Source: Alphaproteobacteria bacterium (lineage in GTDB: Bacteria > Pseudomonadota > Alphaproteobacteria > UBA9655). Taken from it: 48,624 nt of DNA. The stretch is from positions 1-48,624 of the forward strand of contig JABDEE010000005.1 in assembly GCA_013287205.1 (NCBI GenBank), read 5' to 3'. The stretch's first letter is position 1, and every line of letters starts with the position of its first letter. The notes under the pieces were generated by a model. That model made no database searches. It was not told the origin of the DNA and worked only from the letters and a program-made list of their open reading frames with translations. The position numbers and the translations under genes were made by a program. Positions 32,311 through 42,309 of this stretch are shown one piece after another.

Positions 32311-32426
32311 CTTTTTGCCTTATTTTTATATGTTGAAGTCTGTACGTAAATTTACCGTACATTCGCTATGTTCTACTCACAGGCACAGCATGTCAATCTG
32401 AATTTTTATGAGGAAAGATATCAAGC

Positions 32427-32624
32427 CTAGAGCTGCTCTTCGGCCACATGAGCGGCTTTGAGGAGAGAGTGGCGGGTATGACGAATCATGGCTTGGCTTG
32501 CGATCATTTCAGAAATCACAAGGGTTGCCCCATGTTACGTCACAAGCCGCCGAAAAGGCATCCCTGACATAGGTGCCAGGATAACGTTCCCTTCGAGAGT
32601 GAGGGGGCCAATACGGAGTGTCAT
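32427..32624 (-). pseudogene. dusB: N-terminal remnant of tRNA-dihydrouridine synthase (DusB/Nifr3 family)
   Basis: MTLRIGPLTLEGNVILAPMSGMPFRRLVT*HGATLVISEMIASQAMIRHTRHSLLKAAHVAEEQL*; in-frame TAA at codon 30, truncated at codon 66, residues missing from SGVTDxPFRRL. Confidence 0.85.
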
Positions 32625-32633
32625 CTCTGGTCC

Positions 32634-35600
32634 TTAAGCAACCACCCCCACAAGTTCTTCCAAAATTTGCCGTGCACCCTGCAAACAAGCGCTAGGCGAG
32701 GCAAAAGCGCGGGTATAAACAACCTTCTGATCCGGGCGAATTTTAGCCGTCCCCTTTTGGTCCGTGATGTGGTGGATTAAGCGCTCCGGGTGAGGAGGGC
32801 TGTCCTTATAGAAGGAGATCAGTACTCCCTTCAGACCTACCTCCACTTTATCCACATGGGCCATGCGGCAGAGGGATTTCAGATAGATCACCTCGAGAAG
32901 GTTTTTGACTTCTTCCGGGAGGGGACCAAAGCGGTCCACAAGTTCAACGGCGAACTGATCGATTTCCTCCCGTGTTTGCAAGTCGCTCGCCCGTTTGTAG
33001 AGACTCAGGCGCAGGCCCAGGTCAGCCACATAACTGTCAGGAATCAACACCGAAATTCCAATTTTGATTTGCGGCACAAATGAGGAAATCTCAACCGCCT
33101 CGCCTGTTTGTTCACTCCGTAAGGCGGCAATCGCCTCTTCCAGCATGTGTTGGTAGAGCTCAAGTCCCACCTCGCGAATATGGCCGGATTGTTCCTCGCC
33201 CACGAGATTCCCCGCCCCGCGGATATCCATATCGTGGCTGGCTAGGGTAAATCCAGCGCCTAGGGTATCGAGGGATTGGATGACCTCAAGGCGCTTCTGG
33301 GCATCCCCGGATAAGGGGTGACCTGCCCCATAGGTGAGGTACGCGTAACCCCGTGCTTTCGCCCGTCCCACCCGACCGCGGAGCTGGTAAAGTTGGGAGA
33401 GGCCAAACATATCCGCCCGGTGGATGATGAGGGTATTGGCTCGCGGAATATCAATGCCTGACTCAATAATATTGGTGCTCAGAAGCACATCGAAAGCCCC
33501 CTCATAGAAAGAAGACATCACGTTTTCCAGCGCCGTGGGACTCAGCTGACCATGAGCCACCGCAAAGGTGACTTCGGGGACGAATTGATGCAGGCGCTTC
33601 GCTACCGTATCGAGATCACTAAGACGAGGACACACATAGAAGGTTTGCCCGCCGCGGAATTGTTCCCGCAAGATGGCTTCCCGAATCACCATGCCATCAA
33701 AGGGCAGCACGAAGGTGCGCACCGCCATGCGGTCAAGGGGCGGTGTCGTAATCAGGCTCATCTCCCGTACCCCGGACAGGGCCATCTGGAGGGTCCGAGG
33801 AATCGGCGTTGCGGTCAGGGTTAACACATGGATGTTATCCTTAAGGGTCTTGAGCTTTTCCTTTTGAGCCACCCCAAAATGCTGTTCCTCATCCACAATC
33901 AGAAGCCCGAGATCATGAAATTTCACAGACGCAGAGAGAATCGCATGGGTCCCAATGAGGATCTGAATCTCACCTTTTTCGAGTTTCTCCTTGATGCGGG
34001 TGGCGTCCTTTGGCTTCACAAGGCGGGACAGTTGCGCAATCTGCACGCCCATATCTTTAAACCGGGTCACAAAGGACTGATAATGCTGACGCGCCAGTAA
34101 GGTTGTGGGCACGATGACGGCAACTTGTTTTCCCGAAGAAACGGCTACAAAGGCGGCCCGCATGGCCACCTCCGTCTTGCCAAAGCCCACATCCCCACAA
34201 ATAAGACGATCCATGGGCTGGCCTTTGCTGAGATCTTGGAGAACATCCTCAATCGCATTTAACTGATCGTCCGTTTCCGGATAGGGGAAGCGGGCCTCAA
34301 ATTCCCCGTAGAGTCCCTCCGGTTTTTCCAGCACTTCTGCTTGATGGAGGGTGCGAGCTGCCGCCACCTTCAGCAAATAATCCGCCGTTTCCTTGAGGCG
34401 CTTTTTGACCTTCGCTTTCCGCGCCTGCCACGCCACGCCGCCCAATTTATCAAGAGGAGAATTTGCATCTCCGGCCCCATAGCGGGTAAGGACGTCAATG
34501 TTTTCGACGGGCACAAAAAGCTTGGCGCCTCCATCATAAACAATCTCCAAACAATCATGAGGTTTACCGCCATCCACGGTAAGGGTATGGAGCCCTTCAT
34601 AACGCCCAATGCCGTGCTCTGTATGGACCACCAGATCGCCTTGCTGGAGGCTTGAGACTTCTTGAAGAAAGAGGTCATTGCGCTTCTTCGCCTTCAAAGG
34701 CCGCCCGATGCGTTCCCCCAAAATATCTTCTTCCGTAATCACGAGAAGGGTTGGGGTTTGGAAACCCGCCGTCATCTCCACCACGGCAAGGGCTGGCTTT
34801 TGTGTAAGCTCAGCAAAAGAGGTAATAGGGGTTAAGGTGGGGAAGTGATGCTCTGCCAGAATATGGCTGAGGCGCTCCGCGGACCCTGGGGTCATGGCCA
34901 CAACCAGCACCTGCTTTTTTTCCTTTAAGGCAGTAGCTACCGTCTCATTGAGCGCATCAAATCCTTTGAAAGGAGCCAGCGTTTTTCCGCCCGCATCCTT
35001 GTGCGCCCCAGGATGAGAGAAGGGGGTAAAAGTAATGGCGGGCGGCAAGGGGGCATCCAGCTGATAAAGGGTTTCCGGAAGCAACGGGTGATAGGGGACG
35101 CCTTGGGCTTCCAAAGATTGAAACTGAACCCGGGTTTGATAGTGATCTCGAATTTGTTCCCCCTGAGTGGCACGCACCGACTCCAGTTGGTCATCCACGC
35201 AATACACAGCCCCTGCCGTATAGTCCGCCAAGGTCTCAAGAGTGGGATAGAAAAGAGGCAGCCAGTGCTCCATGCCAGGATGGGTTCGTCCTTCCGAAAT
35301 GGCAAGATAAAGAGGGTCATTTCCCGGATCCCCAAAGGCCTCCCGATAGCCTTTTCGAAAGCATTCGATGGTGTCGGGTGTAAGGTGAATTTCCCCCATG
35401 GGTTTGAGGACGAGGTGATCCACAGTGCCCGTGGTCAGCTGAGACACCGCATCAAAGGTGCGCAAACTCTCGAGCGTTGAGCCAAAAAAATCCAACCGAA
35501 AGGGGGTGGGGTAGCCGGGCGGAAAGAGGTCCAGAAGTCCTCCGCGCAAGGCAAATTCGCCCCATTCCCGCACCGTCTCTCGCCGCACATATCCCTGAGT

Positions 35601-36002
35601 GGTCAGAAAAGAGAGGAGAGTTTTATGGTCAACGGTGGCGTCCTTTTGGAGCGTCCACTGTCGCCCTTGAAGGGCTACTCGTGGCGGAAGTTTCTGTAAA
35701 AAGGCCGGGAGCGTTGTGAGAATGAGATACCGCTCAGGCGTTTCCGTGAGTGAGGTCAGTGTATCCAATCGTTGCGCCACCACATCTGGGTGAGGCGATG
35801 TGCGGTCGTAAGGCATGCAATCCCAACTGGGAAACGAATGAACGGGGGAGGCCACGCCAAAAAAGGGAAGTTGTTCCTTCAGCCGCGCCGCCCGTCCTTC
35901 ATCCCGAGCGATATAAACGATCCTCTTGTGAGTGTGGGAGAGCTCAGCCAACAGAAGAGCATCATAGCCGTCGGGGACGTTGGTCAGGAAGGTTGGGGTC
36001 AT
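32634..36002 (-). CDS. mfd: Transcription-repair coupling factor Mfd
   Basis: DLVVHTEHGIGRYEGL, RLICGDVGFGKTEVAMRAAF, LTLTATPIPRTLQMALSGVREMS, QLYQLRGRVGRAKARGYAYL. Confidence 0.97.
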   Translation of the reverse strand: MTPTFLTNVPDGYDALLLAELSHTHKRIVYIARDEGRAARLKEQLPFFGVASPVHSFPSWDCMPYDRTSPHPDVVAQRLDTLTSLTETPERYLILTTLPAFLQKLPPRVALQGRQWTLQKDATVDHKTLLSFLTTQGYVRRETVREWGEFALRGGLLDLFPPGYPTPFRLDFFGSTLESLRTFDAVSQLTTGTVDHLVLKPMGEIHLTPDTIECFRKGYREAFGDPGNDPLYLAISEGRTHPGMEHWLPLFYPTLETLADYTAGAVYCVDDQLESVRATQGEQIRDHYQTRVQFQSLEAQGVPYHPLLPETLYQLDAPLPPAITFTPFSHPGAHKDAGGKTLAPFKGFDALNETVATALKEKKQVLVVAMTPGSAERLSHILAEHHFPTLTPITSFAELTQKPALAVVEMTAGFQTPTLLVITEEDILGERIGRPLKAKKRNDLFLQEVSSLQQGDLVVHTEHGIGRYEGLHTLTVDGGKPHDCLEIVYDGGAKLFVPVENIDVLTRYGAGDANSPLDKLGGVAWQARKAKVKKRLKETADYLLKVAAARTLHQAEVLEKPEGLYGEFEARFPYPETDDQLNAIEDVLQDLSKGQPMDRLICGDVGFGKTEVAMRAAFVAVSSGKQVAVIVPTTLLARQHYQSFVTRFKDMGVQIAQLSRLVKPKDATRIKEKLEKGEIQILIGTHAILSASVKFHDLGLLIVDEEQHFGVAQKEKLKTLKDNIHVLTLTATPIPRTLQMALSGVREMSLITTPPLDRMAVRTFVLPFDGMVIREAILREQFRGGQTFYVCPRLSDLDTVAKRLHQFVPEVTFAVAHGQLSPTALENVMSSFYEGAFDVLLSTNIIESGIDIPRANTLIIHRADMFGLSQLYQLRGRVGRAKARGYAYLTYGAGHPLSGDAQKRLEVIQSLDTLGAGFTLASHDMDIRGAGNLVGEEQSGHIREVGLELYQHMLEEAIAALRSEQTGEAVEISSFVPQIKIGISVLIPDSYVADLGLRLSLYKRASDLQTREEIDQFAVELVDRFGPLPEEVKNLLEVIYLKSLCRMAHVDKVEVGLKGVLISFYKDSPPHPERLIHHITDQKGTAKIRPDQKVVYTRAFASPSACLQGARQILEELVGVVA

Positions 36003-36037
36003 AGGTATCAGTATCGTTAGTGGGGCAGTGAAAAAGG

Positions 36038-36204
36038 TGTCATCCCCGGCTTACAAATCCTTCATTTGCGTAGCAAATGTTTAGGATTTGTTGACCGGGG
36101 ACCCAGAAAGCCAAAGTATGAAAGAGCGTTTATGTGGCTCCTGGGTCCCCGATCAAGATCTCCTAACCCCCCGCGGGCTAAGGAGATCTAAGTCGGGGAT
36201 GACA
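36038..36204. repeat. Full two-hairpin palindromic element (167 bp)
   Basis: tgtcatccccggctt-[acaaatcct..aggatttgt]-gaccggggacccagaaagcc...ggctcctgggtccccgatcaag-[atctcct..aggagat]-ctaagtcggggatgaca. Confidence 0.85.
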
Positions 36205-36457
36205 ATCTATTATGTTCTAAAATATCTTCAACGAGCTTTTGCAAATGAGGATTTGAAACGCGCTTATCCTCAAACAACCAACCATAAAGTTCCTGATCAG
36301 AAAAGGCAAGGAGCTGTTCAAAATGGAGGAGTGCGTCCGGCGTCATGACCGGCACAGAAGCACGCGCAAAATTGCCTAAGATCAGGTCCATCTCCCGCAT
36401 GCCCCGATGGTGACTGATGTACAGAAGGCGTTTGCGGTGGACGTCAGATGAGGTCAC
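36188..36457 (-). CDS. sdhE: SdhE/CptB-like FAD assembly factor
   Basis: RKRLLYISHHRGMREMDLILGNFA and FEQLLAFSDQELYGWLF match the SdhE (RGxxE) pattern. Confidence 0.85.
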   Translation of the reverse strand: MTSSDVHRKRLLYISHHRGMREMDLILGNFARASVPVMTPDALLHFEQLLAFSDQELYGWLFEDKRVSNPHLQKLVEDILEHNRLSSPT

Positions 36458-36707
36458 GTTTGACCCACTCTAACGCATACAGCCGCAAGGCGCTCGACAG
36501 ATTTCCCATGCGCGTTGCGTCCACCTCTTTCACAAGATGGGCGAGGGAAATGCCCCGCTCCTGAGCCGCTTGATCCAACACTTCCCAGAAGGCATTCTCC
36601 AAGGATACGCTCGTCTGGTGGCCCATCAGGCTGAGAGAGCGCTTGCGGGTTTCAGAAGGTGAGGTCACGGGATCCCACCATGCTTTCAGGACGCACCCAT
36701 TGGGCAT
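36444..36707 (-). CDS. Ribbon-helix-helix domain protein (RHH_4-like); true start may be a downstream GTG/ATG
   Basis: [42 protein letters not shown]...[13 protein letters not shown]. Confidence 0.75.
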   Translation of the reverse strand: MPNGCVLKAWWDPVTSPSETRKRSLSLMGHQTSVSLENAFWEVLDQAAQERGISLAHLVKEVDATRMGNLSSALRLYALEWVKRDLI

Positions 36708-38040
36708 ACTCAGCGTCTGTCACATACCCTAAAGCCAAGGCAGCCTCCCGCAAGGATGTGTTCTCAGCGTGAGCTTTTTTGGCAATGTCTGCCGCTTTGT
36801 CATACCCGATGTGGGGGCTTAAAGCCGTCACCAGCATCAGGGAATTGCGCACGAAAGACTGGAGGCGGTCCTCATTGGCTGTCAAACCTTCCACGCAATG
36901 TTCCCGAAAACTCTCACAAACATCCGTCAGCAAACGAATGGACTGAAGGACATTGTAGATAATCACCGGCTTAAACACATTGAGCTCAAACTGCCCACTG
37001 GCGCCTGCGATCGTGACCGTCACGTGATTCCCCATCACCTGGGCGGCCACCATAGTGAGGGCCTCGCACTGAGTTGGATTGACCTTGCCGGGCATGATCG
37101 AGGATCCGGGTTCATTTTCTGGGAGGGAGAGTTCCCCAATGCCACCCGAGCCTAAAAGCCGAATATCGTTGCCAATCTTCATGAGGGAAACGGCCAAGGT
37201 GTTCAGAACGCCTGAGACAGCCACAAGTGCATCTTCCGACGCCAGGGCCTCAAACTTATTTGGGGCTGAGACAAAGGGAAGACCGGTGAACTCTGCCACT
37301 TTTTTGGCAAACATTTCCCCAAAGCGAGGGTTCGCATTGAGCCCTGTGCCCACCGCCGTTCCCCCTTGAGCCAACTCATACACAGGAGGCAAGGCATTCT
37401 CGAGTCCCTGGATTCCGCGCTTAAGCTGCACCACATATCCGGAGAATTCCTGACCTAAGGTCATGGGAGTGGCATCTTGCAGATGGGTTCGCCCAATTTT
37501 AATGAGATTTTGGAAGGCCCGCGCTTTCTCTTGGAAGGCCTCTATCAAAGCTCGTAATGTGGGCAGCAGATGGTGCTGAATCTCACAGACGGTTGCGATA
37601 TGCATCACGGTGGGGAAGGTATCATTGGTTGATTGTCCTCGATTCACATGATCGTTGGGATGTACCGGTATTTTGGAACCTAAGGTGCCCCCTAACAACT
37701 CAATGGCCCGATTCGCGATGACCTCATTGGCATTCATATGGGTCTGCGTGCCCGATCCGGTTTGCCACACCTTTAAGGGAAAATGATCATCCCATTTGCC
37801 TTGCTCCACTTCTTCGGCGGCCTGCACAATGGCCTTGCCGAGAACAGGATCCAGATCCCCAAGGTCCATATTCACAAGTGCTGCCGCTCGTTTCTGCAAC
37901 CCTAAGGTGTGAATGAGGGAGAGGGGCATGAGCTCATCCCCAATGCAGAAGTTTTTGAGAGAGCGTTCTGTCTGCGCCCCCCAGTATGTATCAGCAGCAA
38001 CATCGAGGGAGCCAAACGAGTCGGTTTCTGTGCGGGTCAT
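36652..38040 (-). CDS. fumC: Class II fumarate hydratase
   Basis: [47 protein letters not shown]. Confidence 0.97.
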   Translation of the reverse strand: MTRTETDSFGSLDVAADTYWGAQTERSLKNFCIGDELMPLSLIHTLGLQKRAAALVNMDLGDLDPVLGKAIVQAAEEVEQGKWDDHFPLKVWQTGSGTQTHMNANEVIANRAIELLGGTLGSKIPVHPNDHVNRGQSTNDTFPTVMHIATVCEIQHHLLPTLRALIEAFQEKARAFQNLIKIGRTHLQDATPMTLGQEFSGYVVQLKRGIQGLENALPPVYELAQGGTAVGTGLNANPRFGEMFAKKVAEFTGLPFVSAPNKFEALASEDALVAVSGVLNTLAVSLMKIGNDIRLLGSGGIGELSLPENEPGSSIMPGKVNPTQCEALTMVAAQVMGNHVTVTIAGASGQFELNVFKPVIIYNVLQSIRLLTDVCESFREHCVEGLTANEDRLQSFVRNSLMLVTALSPHIGYDKAADIAKKAHAENTSLREAALALGYVTDAEYAQWVRPESMVGSRDLTF

Positions 38041-38124
38041 GATAATCTCCTGAAATAAGATGGGTAAGTCTAGCAGTGGAGCGGTGGAGCGGTATAGCAG
38101 AAAAAAGAGCTACACAACTCTCCG

Positions 38125-38247
38125 TGTCATCCCCGCGCAGGCGGGGACCCAGACTTACACTCTTTTTTTCTCTATTTGAAAAGATGGTTTTGCTGTAAGC
38201 TTTTTAAAGAAAGTTTTATCTGGGTCCCCGCCTGCGCGGGGATGACA
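38125..38247. repeat. MITE-like element with perfect 29-bp terminal inverted repeats (123 bp)
   Basis: tgtcatccccgcgcaggcggggacccaga / tctgggtccccgcctgcgcggggatgaca. Confidence 0.9.
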
Positions 38248-38257
38248 GTGGGGAAAA

Positions 38258-38998
38258 ATGACAAAGAAAAAAAACTGTGACCTGCGACACTGTGACACTG
38301 CTTCCTGGCTCCTCCTCGATTTTGACAACTGTCAAATGGCCACGGAACATCTCGCAGTGCCGTCGTTGATTGCACGATTCAATGTCCTGTATGGAGATCA
38401 AATCTCTCACCCGCTCACCTTCGAAGAATTCAAGAAACATTTTCATGGCCAGGCGCGAGAGGCCCTCTGTGCAAATCTCTCTAAGCATTTTGGGATCACC
38501 GTGGACTATCCCACCCTTTACGATGCGCGCGAATGGCGCATGATGCAGTCTCTCCAACAAACGGGCGTTGAGATGGCGCCGCACCTCATTGAAACCCTCG
38601 CCCTTTTAGAGCGCAAAGGATACAGATTCGCTTGCGTGTCAAATAACCCGATCCAGCGGGGTCTAGCCGCGATGCGCTATGCGACCAACGGAGAAGGGGA
38701 CCGCCTCGCGCGCTTCTTCGGCACTGCTTTTTTTGAAGCGGGAGAGATTCAAAAGCCAAAGCCCGATGTTTACGTCAGGGCTATGGAACAGCTGGACATA
38801 TCTCCTCAAAACTGTTTTGCAATTGAGGACAGTGTGGCAGGCGCGCGTGCGGCCATAAGTGCGGGTATTCCGACTTTTGGCTTTATCGGATTCGCAGATG
38901 ATCCTCAAGAGATGGCCACAAAATTAAAGACAGAAGGGGTGATTGCGTGTTTCCAAGAGTGGACAGAATTCCCAGGCTTGCTAGGTGTAAACATTTAA
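38258..38998 (+). CDS. HAD-superfamily phosphatase (phosphoglycolate phosphatase-like)
   Basis: LLLDFDNCQMATE motif I, CVSNNP motif II, KPKPDVYVRAMEQL...CFAIEDSVAGARAAISAG motifs III/IV. Confidence 0.85.
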   Translation: MTKKKNCDLRHCDTASWLLLDFDNCQMATEHLAVPSLIARFNVLYGDQISHPLTFEEFKKHFHGQAREALCANLSKHFGITVDYPTLYDAREWRMMQSLQQTGVEMAPHLIETLALLERKGYRFACVSNNPIQRGLAAMRYATNGEGDRLARFFGTAFFEAGEIQKPKPDVYVRAMEQLDISPQNCFAIEDSVAGARAAISAGIPTFGFIGFADDPQEMATKLKTEGVIACFQEWTEFPGLLGVNI

Positions 38999-39009
38999 AG
39001 AGACCCTGG

Positions 39010-39083
39010 CAGGAGTGGAGGGACTCGAACCCCCAACCCCCGGTTTTGGAGACCGGTGCTCTAGCCAGTTGAGCTACACTCCT
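39010..39083 (-). tRNA. tRNA-Trp (CCA anticodon)
   Basis: Minus strand aggagtgtagctcaactggctagagcaccggtctCCAaaaccgggggttgggggttcgagtccctccactcctg folds as a cloverleaf. Confidence 0.95.
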
Positions 39084-39089
39084 TTAGGT

Positions 39090-39163
39090 CAGGGGGCAGA
39101 AAACAGGAGCCAGGTGACAGGAAAGAAGTCCTGACTCCTGTTTCCTGTTTTCTGACTCCTGAA
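39090..39163. repeat. CAGGANN heptamer hairpin, copy A
   Basis: cagaaaacaggagccaggtgacaggaaagaagtcctgactcctgtttcctgttttctg. Confidence 0.8.
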
Positions 39164-39170
39164 AGTCTGG

Positions 39171-39241
<71 letters not shown>

Positions 39242-39298
39242 TAAAAAACCAAAGCTTGACCGACAACCTAAGGGGATTTTTCGCCTCTGTCAAGATAT

Positions 39299-39370
39299 CA
39301 GGAGACAGAAAACAGGAGTCAGGAGTCAGGACTTCTTTCCTGTCCCCTGACACCTGGTTTCTGATTCCTG
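39299..39370. repeat. CAGGANN heptamer hairpin, copy B (inverted relative to copy A)
   Basis: caggagacagaaaacaggagtcaggagtcaggacttctttcctgtcccctgacacctggtttctgattcctg. Confidence 0.8.
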
Positions 39371-39378
39371 CTATGCAC

Positions 39379-39405
39379 AAAAAAAGAGCCCGAAGGCTCT
39401 TTTTG
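39379..39405 (-). terminator. Rho-independent terminator downstream of the 56-aa peptide ORF
   Basis: aaaaagagcccgaaggctcttttt, near-perfect stem flanked by A/T tracts. Confidence 0.85.
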
Positions 39406-39447
39406 ATGATGTTTAGGAAGCTAAAAATCTAATATTTACTGTAAAAC

Positions 39448-39618
39448 TTATTCAGTTTTTTGCTTTGAGCCCAAATTATATCCTTGAGAATCACATGTAG
39501 GATCGTTAGGATAGTCCTGACAATTAATAGCTTGTAGGGATCCAGGGTCTGCCATCGCACTTGCATTCACAGCAAGAAATCCAAGGACTAAGGTGAGATT
39601 TAATAAGGTCTTGTACAT
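39448..39618 (-). CDS. Small secreted peptide (56 aa), absent from the ORF track
   Basis: MYKTLLNLTLVLGFLAVNASAMADPGSLQAINCQDYPNDPTCDSQGYNLGSKQKTE; SD-like tggagaccgaaaATG; signal peptide; downstream terminator. Confidence 0.65.
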   Translation of the reverse strand: MYKTLLNLTLVLGFLAVNASAMADPGSLQAINCQDYPNDPTCDSQGYNLGSKQKTE

Positions 39619-39735
39619 TTTCGGTCTCCATTTTTGTGTTATGTTGCAGTATAAAGAAAAAAAGTTTATTTTTTATTAAGAGGGAGGAGAGAAATTATAG
39701 TAGGGGGTGGCATCAAATGGGACTACAAAAAAGAT

Positions 39736-39969
39736 TGTCATCCTTGGCAGACAGGCCTTGCCCTCCACGAAGCCCGACATCATCGGGCGGAGTCGAGGGT
39801 TTTAGGCCCTTCTTGAGCGAGGATCCACTTGGCAGGAGTCAGGAAACAGGGACCAGGAAGAAAATCCTGTTTCCTGTTTTCTGAAAACTGTTTCCTGATA
39901 ATAAGATCCCCGGTCAAGAAGTGCTAAAAATTTGCGATGCAAATCAAGCACTTCTAGCCAGGGATGACA
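39736..39969. repeat. Two-hairpin palindromic element whose linker contains a CAGGANN heptamer hairpin
   Basis: tgtcatccttggc...gaggatcc / CAGGAGT CAGGAAA CAGGGAC hairpin (39833-39898) / gatccccggtcaagaagtgct..agcacttctagccagggatgaca. Confidence 0.8.
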
Positions 39970-39984
39970 ATTTTATGTACTTTC

Positions 39985-41802
39985 CTACTTTTTCTCCGCC
40001 CCGCGTGCCAGAACAGGTTCAGCTTTTGTGGGTGGCATAACCACGCGGATATGGAGTTCCTTGAGCTGCTCGTCTCGGATGAGGGAAGGGGCTCCCATGA
40101 GAAGATCTTCAGCCTTTTGGTTCATGGGAAAGGCCACAACTTCCCGTAGATTGGGCTCATCAGCCAGGAGCATCACGATCCGGTCAATCCCAGGGGCCGC
40201 CCCGCCATGGGGAGGAGCCCCATAACAAAACGCCCGGAGCATGCCCGCAAATTGGGTTTCCACCTCTTCTTGGGTGTATCCCGCAATGGAGAAAGCTTTG
40301 AGCATGATCTCGGGCATATGGTTCCGGATGCCGCCACTGCACAACTCAGATCCATTGCAAACGATGTCATACTGGAAGGCTTTGATCTCCAGAGGGTCGG
40401 TGTTTTCGAGCGCCTCCATGCCGCCTTGGGGCATGCAGAAGGGGTTGTGGGAGAAATCGAGCTTGCCTGTTGTTTCATCCCATTCAAACATGGGGAAGTC
40501 CACGATAAAGCAGAAACGAAACGCATTCTTTTCAAGAAGATCGAGCTCTTCGCCAAGTCGCGTGCGCGCAAGGCCTGCGAGCTTTGCTGTTGCTTTCTCT
40601 TTACCGCAGGCAAAAAAGACCGTGTCTCCTTCACCCACATGGGTGAGGGCTTTGAGCATTTCAAGCCGGTCTGCATCCAAGAATTTCGCAATCGGGCCCT
40701 TGGCCCCTTCTGGACCAAAGGTAATATACCCAAGGCCTGGTGCTCCCTGCTCTTGGGCCCACCCATTCATCTTGTCAAAGAAGCTCCGGGGCTGCTCGGC
40801 CGTTGCCGGCGCTGGGATGGCACGCACCACACCGCCCTTCTCAATAGCCTTTGCAAAGATGGAAAAGTCTGACCCTTCAAAGACAGAAGTCACATCCGCA
40901 ATAAGGAGAGGGTTGCGAAGATCGGGTTTGTCTGAGCCATATTTAAGCATCGCCTCATCATAAGGAATGCGGGGGAAGGGCATCGGCGTGACGATCTTGC
41001 CGTTGCCAAATTCCACAAAAACATCATGAAGGACGGGCTCAATGGCCGCGAAAACATCCTCTTGGGTGACGAAAGACATCTCAAAGTCGAGTTGGTAAAA
41101 TTCACCCGGAGACCGATCGGCACGCGCGTCTTCATCCCGAAAACAAGGGGCGATTTGGAAATATTTGTCAAAGCCCGCAACCATGAGCAACTGTTTAAAT
41201 TGCTGGGGGGCTTGAGGCAAAGCATAAAAATGACCCGGATGCACGCGACTGGGGACGACGTAATCCCGCGCACCTTCTGGGGAGCTCGCGGTCAGGATGG
41301 GGGTTTGCATTTCGAGAAACCCTTGGGCGATCATTTTTTGCCGCAAGGCCGAAATGACGTGGCTGCGCAAGACAATGTTGGCATGCATTTTTTCTCGCCT
41401 GAGGTCCAAAAACCGATATTTAAGGCGGGTTTCTTCTGGAAACTCCCCGTTGCTATTGACCTGAAGGGGCAACATCTCTGCCTTCGATTGGACCTCAAGG
41501 GTGTCGACAGCAATCTCGATCTCGCCCGTGGGCATGAGGGCGTTCACCGTGTCCGGCGTTCTTTTCACAACAGTTCCCGTGAGGGTGATGACGCTTTCAA
41601 GACGGACGTCCTCTGCGGGTTTGAAAGCCGGATTTTCCGAATTAATCACACACTGGGTAAGACCGTAGTGGTCCCGAAGGTCGATAAAAAGAAGGTGGCC
41701 ATGGTCACGCTTGCGATGAACCCATCCTGAAAGACGAACTTTGTCGCCGGTGTTTTGAGGGCGCAGAGCTCCGCAGGTATGGGTACGGTAGGGATGGGTC
41801 AT
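39985..41802 (-). CDS. aspS: Aspartyl-tRNA synthetase
   Basis: [72 protein letters not shown]; start set at 41802. Confidence 0.96.
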   Translation of the reverse strand: MTHPYRTHTCGALRPQNTGDKVRLSGWVHRKRDHGHLLFIDLRDHYGLTQCVINSENPAFKPAEDVRLESVITLTGTVVKRTPDTVNALMPTGEIEIAVDTLEVQSKAEMLPLQVNSNGEFPEETRLKYRFLDLRREKMHANIVLRSHVISALRQKMIAQGFLEMQTPILTASSPEGARDYVVPSRVHPGHFYALPQAPQQFKQLLMVAGFDKYFQIAPCFRDEDARADRSPGEFYQLDFEMSFVTQEDVFAAIEPVLHDVFVEFGNGKIVTPMPFPRIPYDEAMLKYGSDKPDLRNPLLIADVTSVFEGSDFSIFAKAIEKGGVVRAIPAPATAEQPRSFFDKMNGWAQEQGAPGLGYITFGPEGAKGPIAKFLDADRLEMLKALTHVGEGDTVFFACGKEKATAKLAGLARTRLGEELDLLEKNAFRFCFIVDFPMFEWDETTGKLDFSHNPFCMPQGGMEALENTDPLEIKAFQYDIVCNGSELCSGGIRNHMPEIMLKAFSIAGYTQEEVETQFAGMLRAFCYGAPPHGGAAPGIDRIVMLLADEPNLREVVAFPMNQKAEDLLMGAPSLIRDEQLKELHIRVVMPPTKAEPVLARGAEKK

Positions 41803-42254
41803 TTTGGTGCCTTTTTCGAAGGTTGTGGTGCTTGTCCCCAAGGGCAGTGGGGGGCCTCTTTGCCGACTTGGAGGTGTCCCTCTTTCGTGACGTAAACATA
41901 AATATGTGTATCACTTCCAATGTTTGTGACGACGAGAGGGGCCTCGTTGGGGCGCCCTTCCTTTAACAGGTACACATGCAACTCGGATGCGGGGATTGAA
42001 AAGTAGGCGGTCGTTTTTTCTCTTTCAAAGCCGGGAAGCGGAGAAAAGGCCATGGTGTCCGAGCTAATAATTTGTCCGTTTTCTCTCAATTCGATGAGAA
42101 TAGAAGATTTGACGAAAGCGTCGACACCTTGGGCAGAAGAGAGATTCTGATCGGAACGCACATGGACCGTATAGGCTTGCGCTCCTGAAAGGCACAAACT
42201 TGAGAAAACAAGATAAGCGACAAGATAAGCGAAAAACCGGTGCATACAAGACAT
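41799..42254 (-). CDS. Putative secreted hypothetical protein
   Basis: Signal peptide [21 protein letters not shown]; stop overlaps the aspS start. Confidence 0.65.
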   Translation of the reverse strand: MSCMHRFFAYLVAYLVFSSLCLSGAQAYTVHVRSDQNLSSAQGVDAFVKSSILIELRENGQIISSDTMAFSPLPGFEREKTTAYFSIPASELHVYLLKEGRPNEAPLVVTNIGSDTHIYVYVTKEGHLQVGKEAPHCPWGQAPQPSKKAPK

Positions 42255-42309
42255 TCCATGTTGTCATTCTTAGTTGTAGACCTTATGCTCAGACTCTTTC
42301 CTTGTCAAG

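Noticed and set aside
40207-41730. Long plus-strand ORFs opposite aspS (221, 240 and 234 aa)
   Set aside because: Entirely antisense to the conserved aspS frame; no signal or domain recognised.
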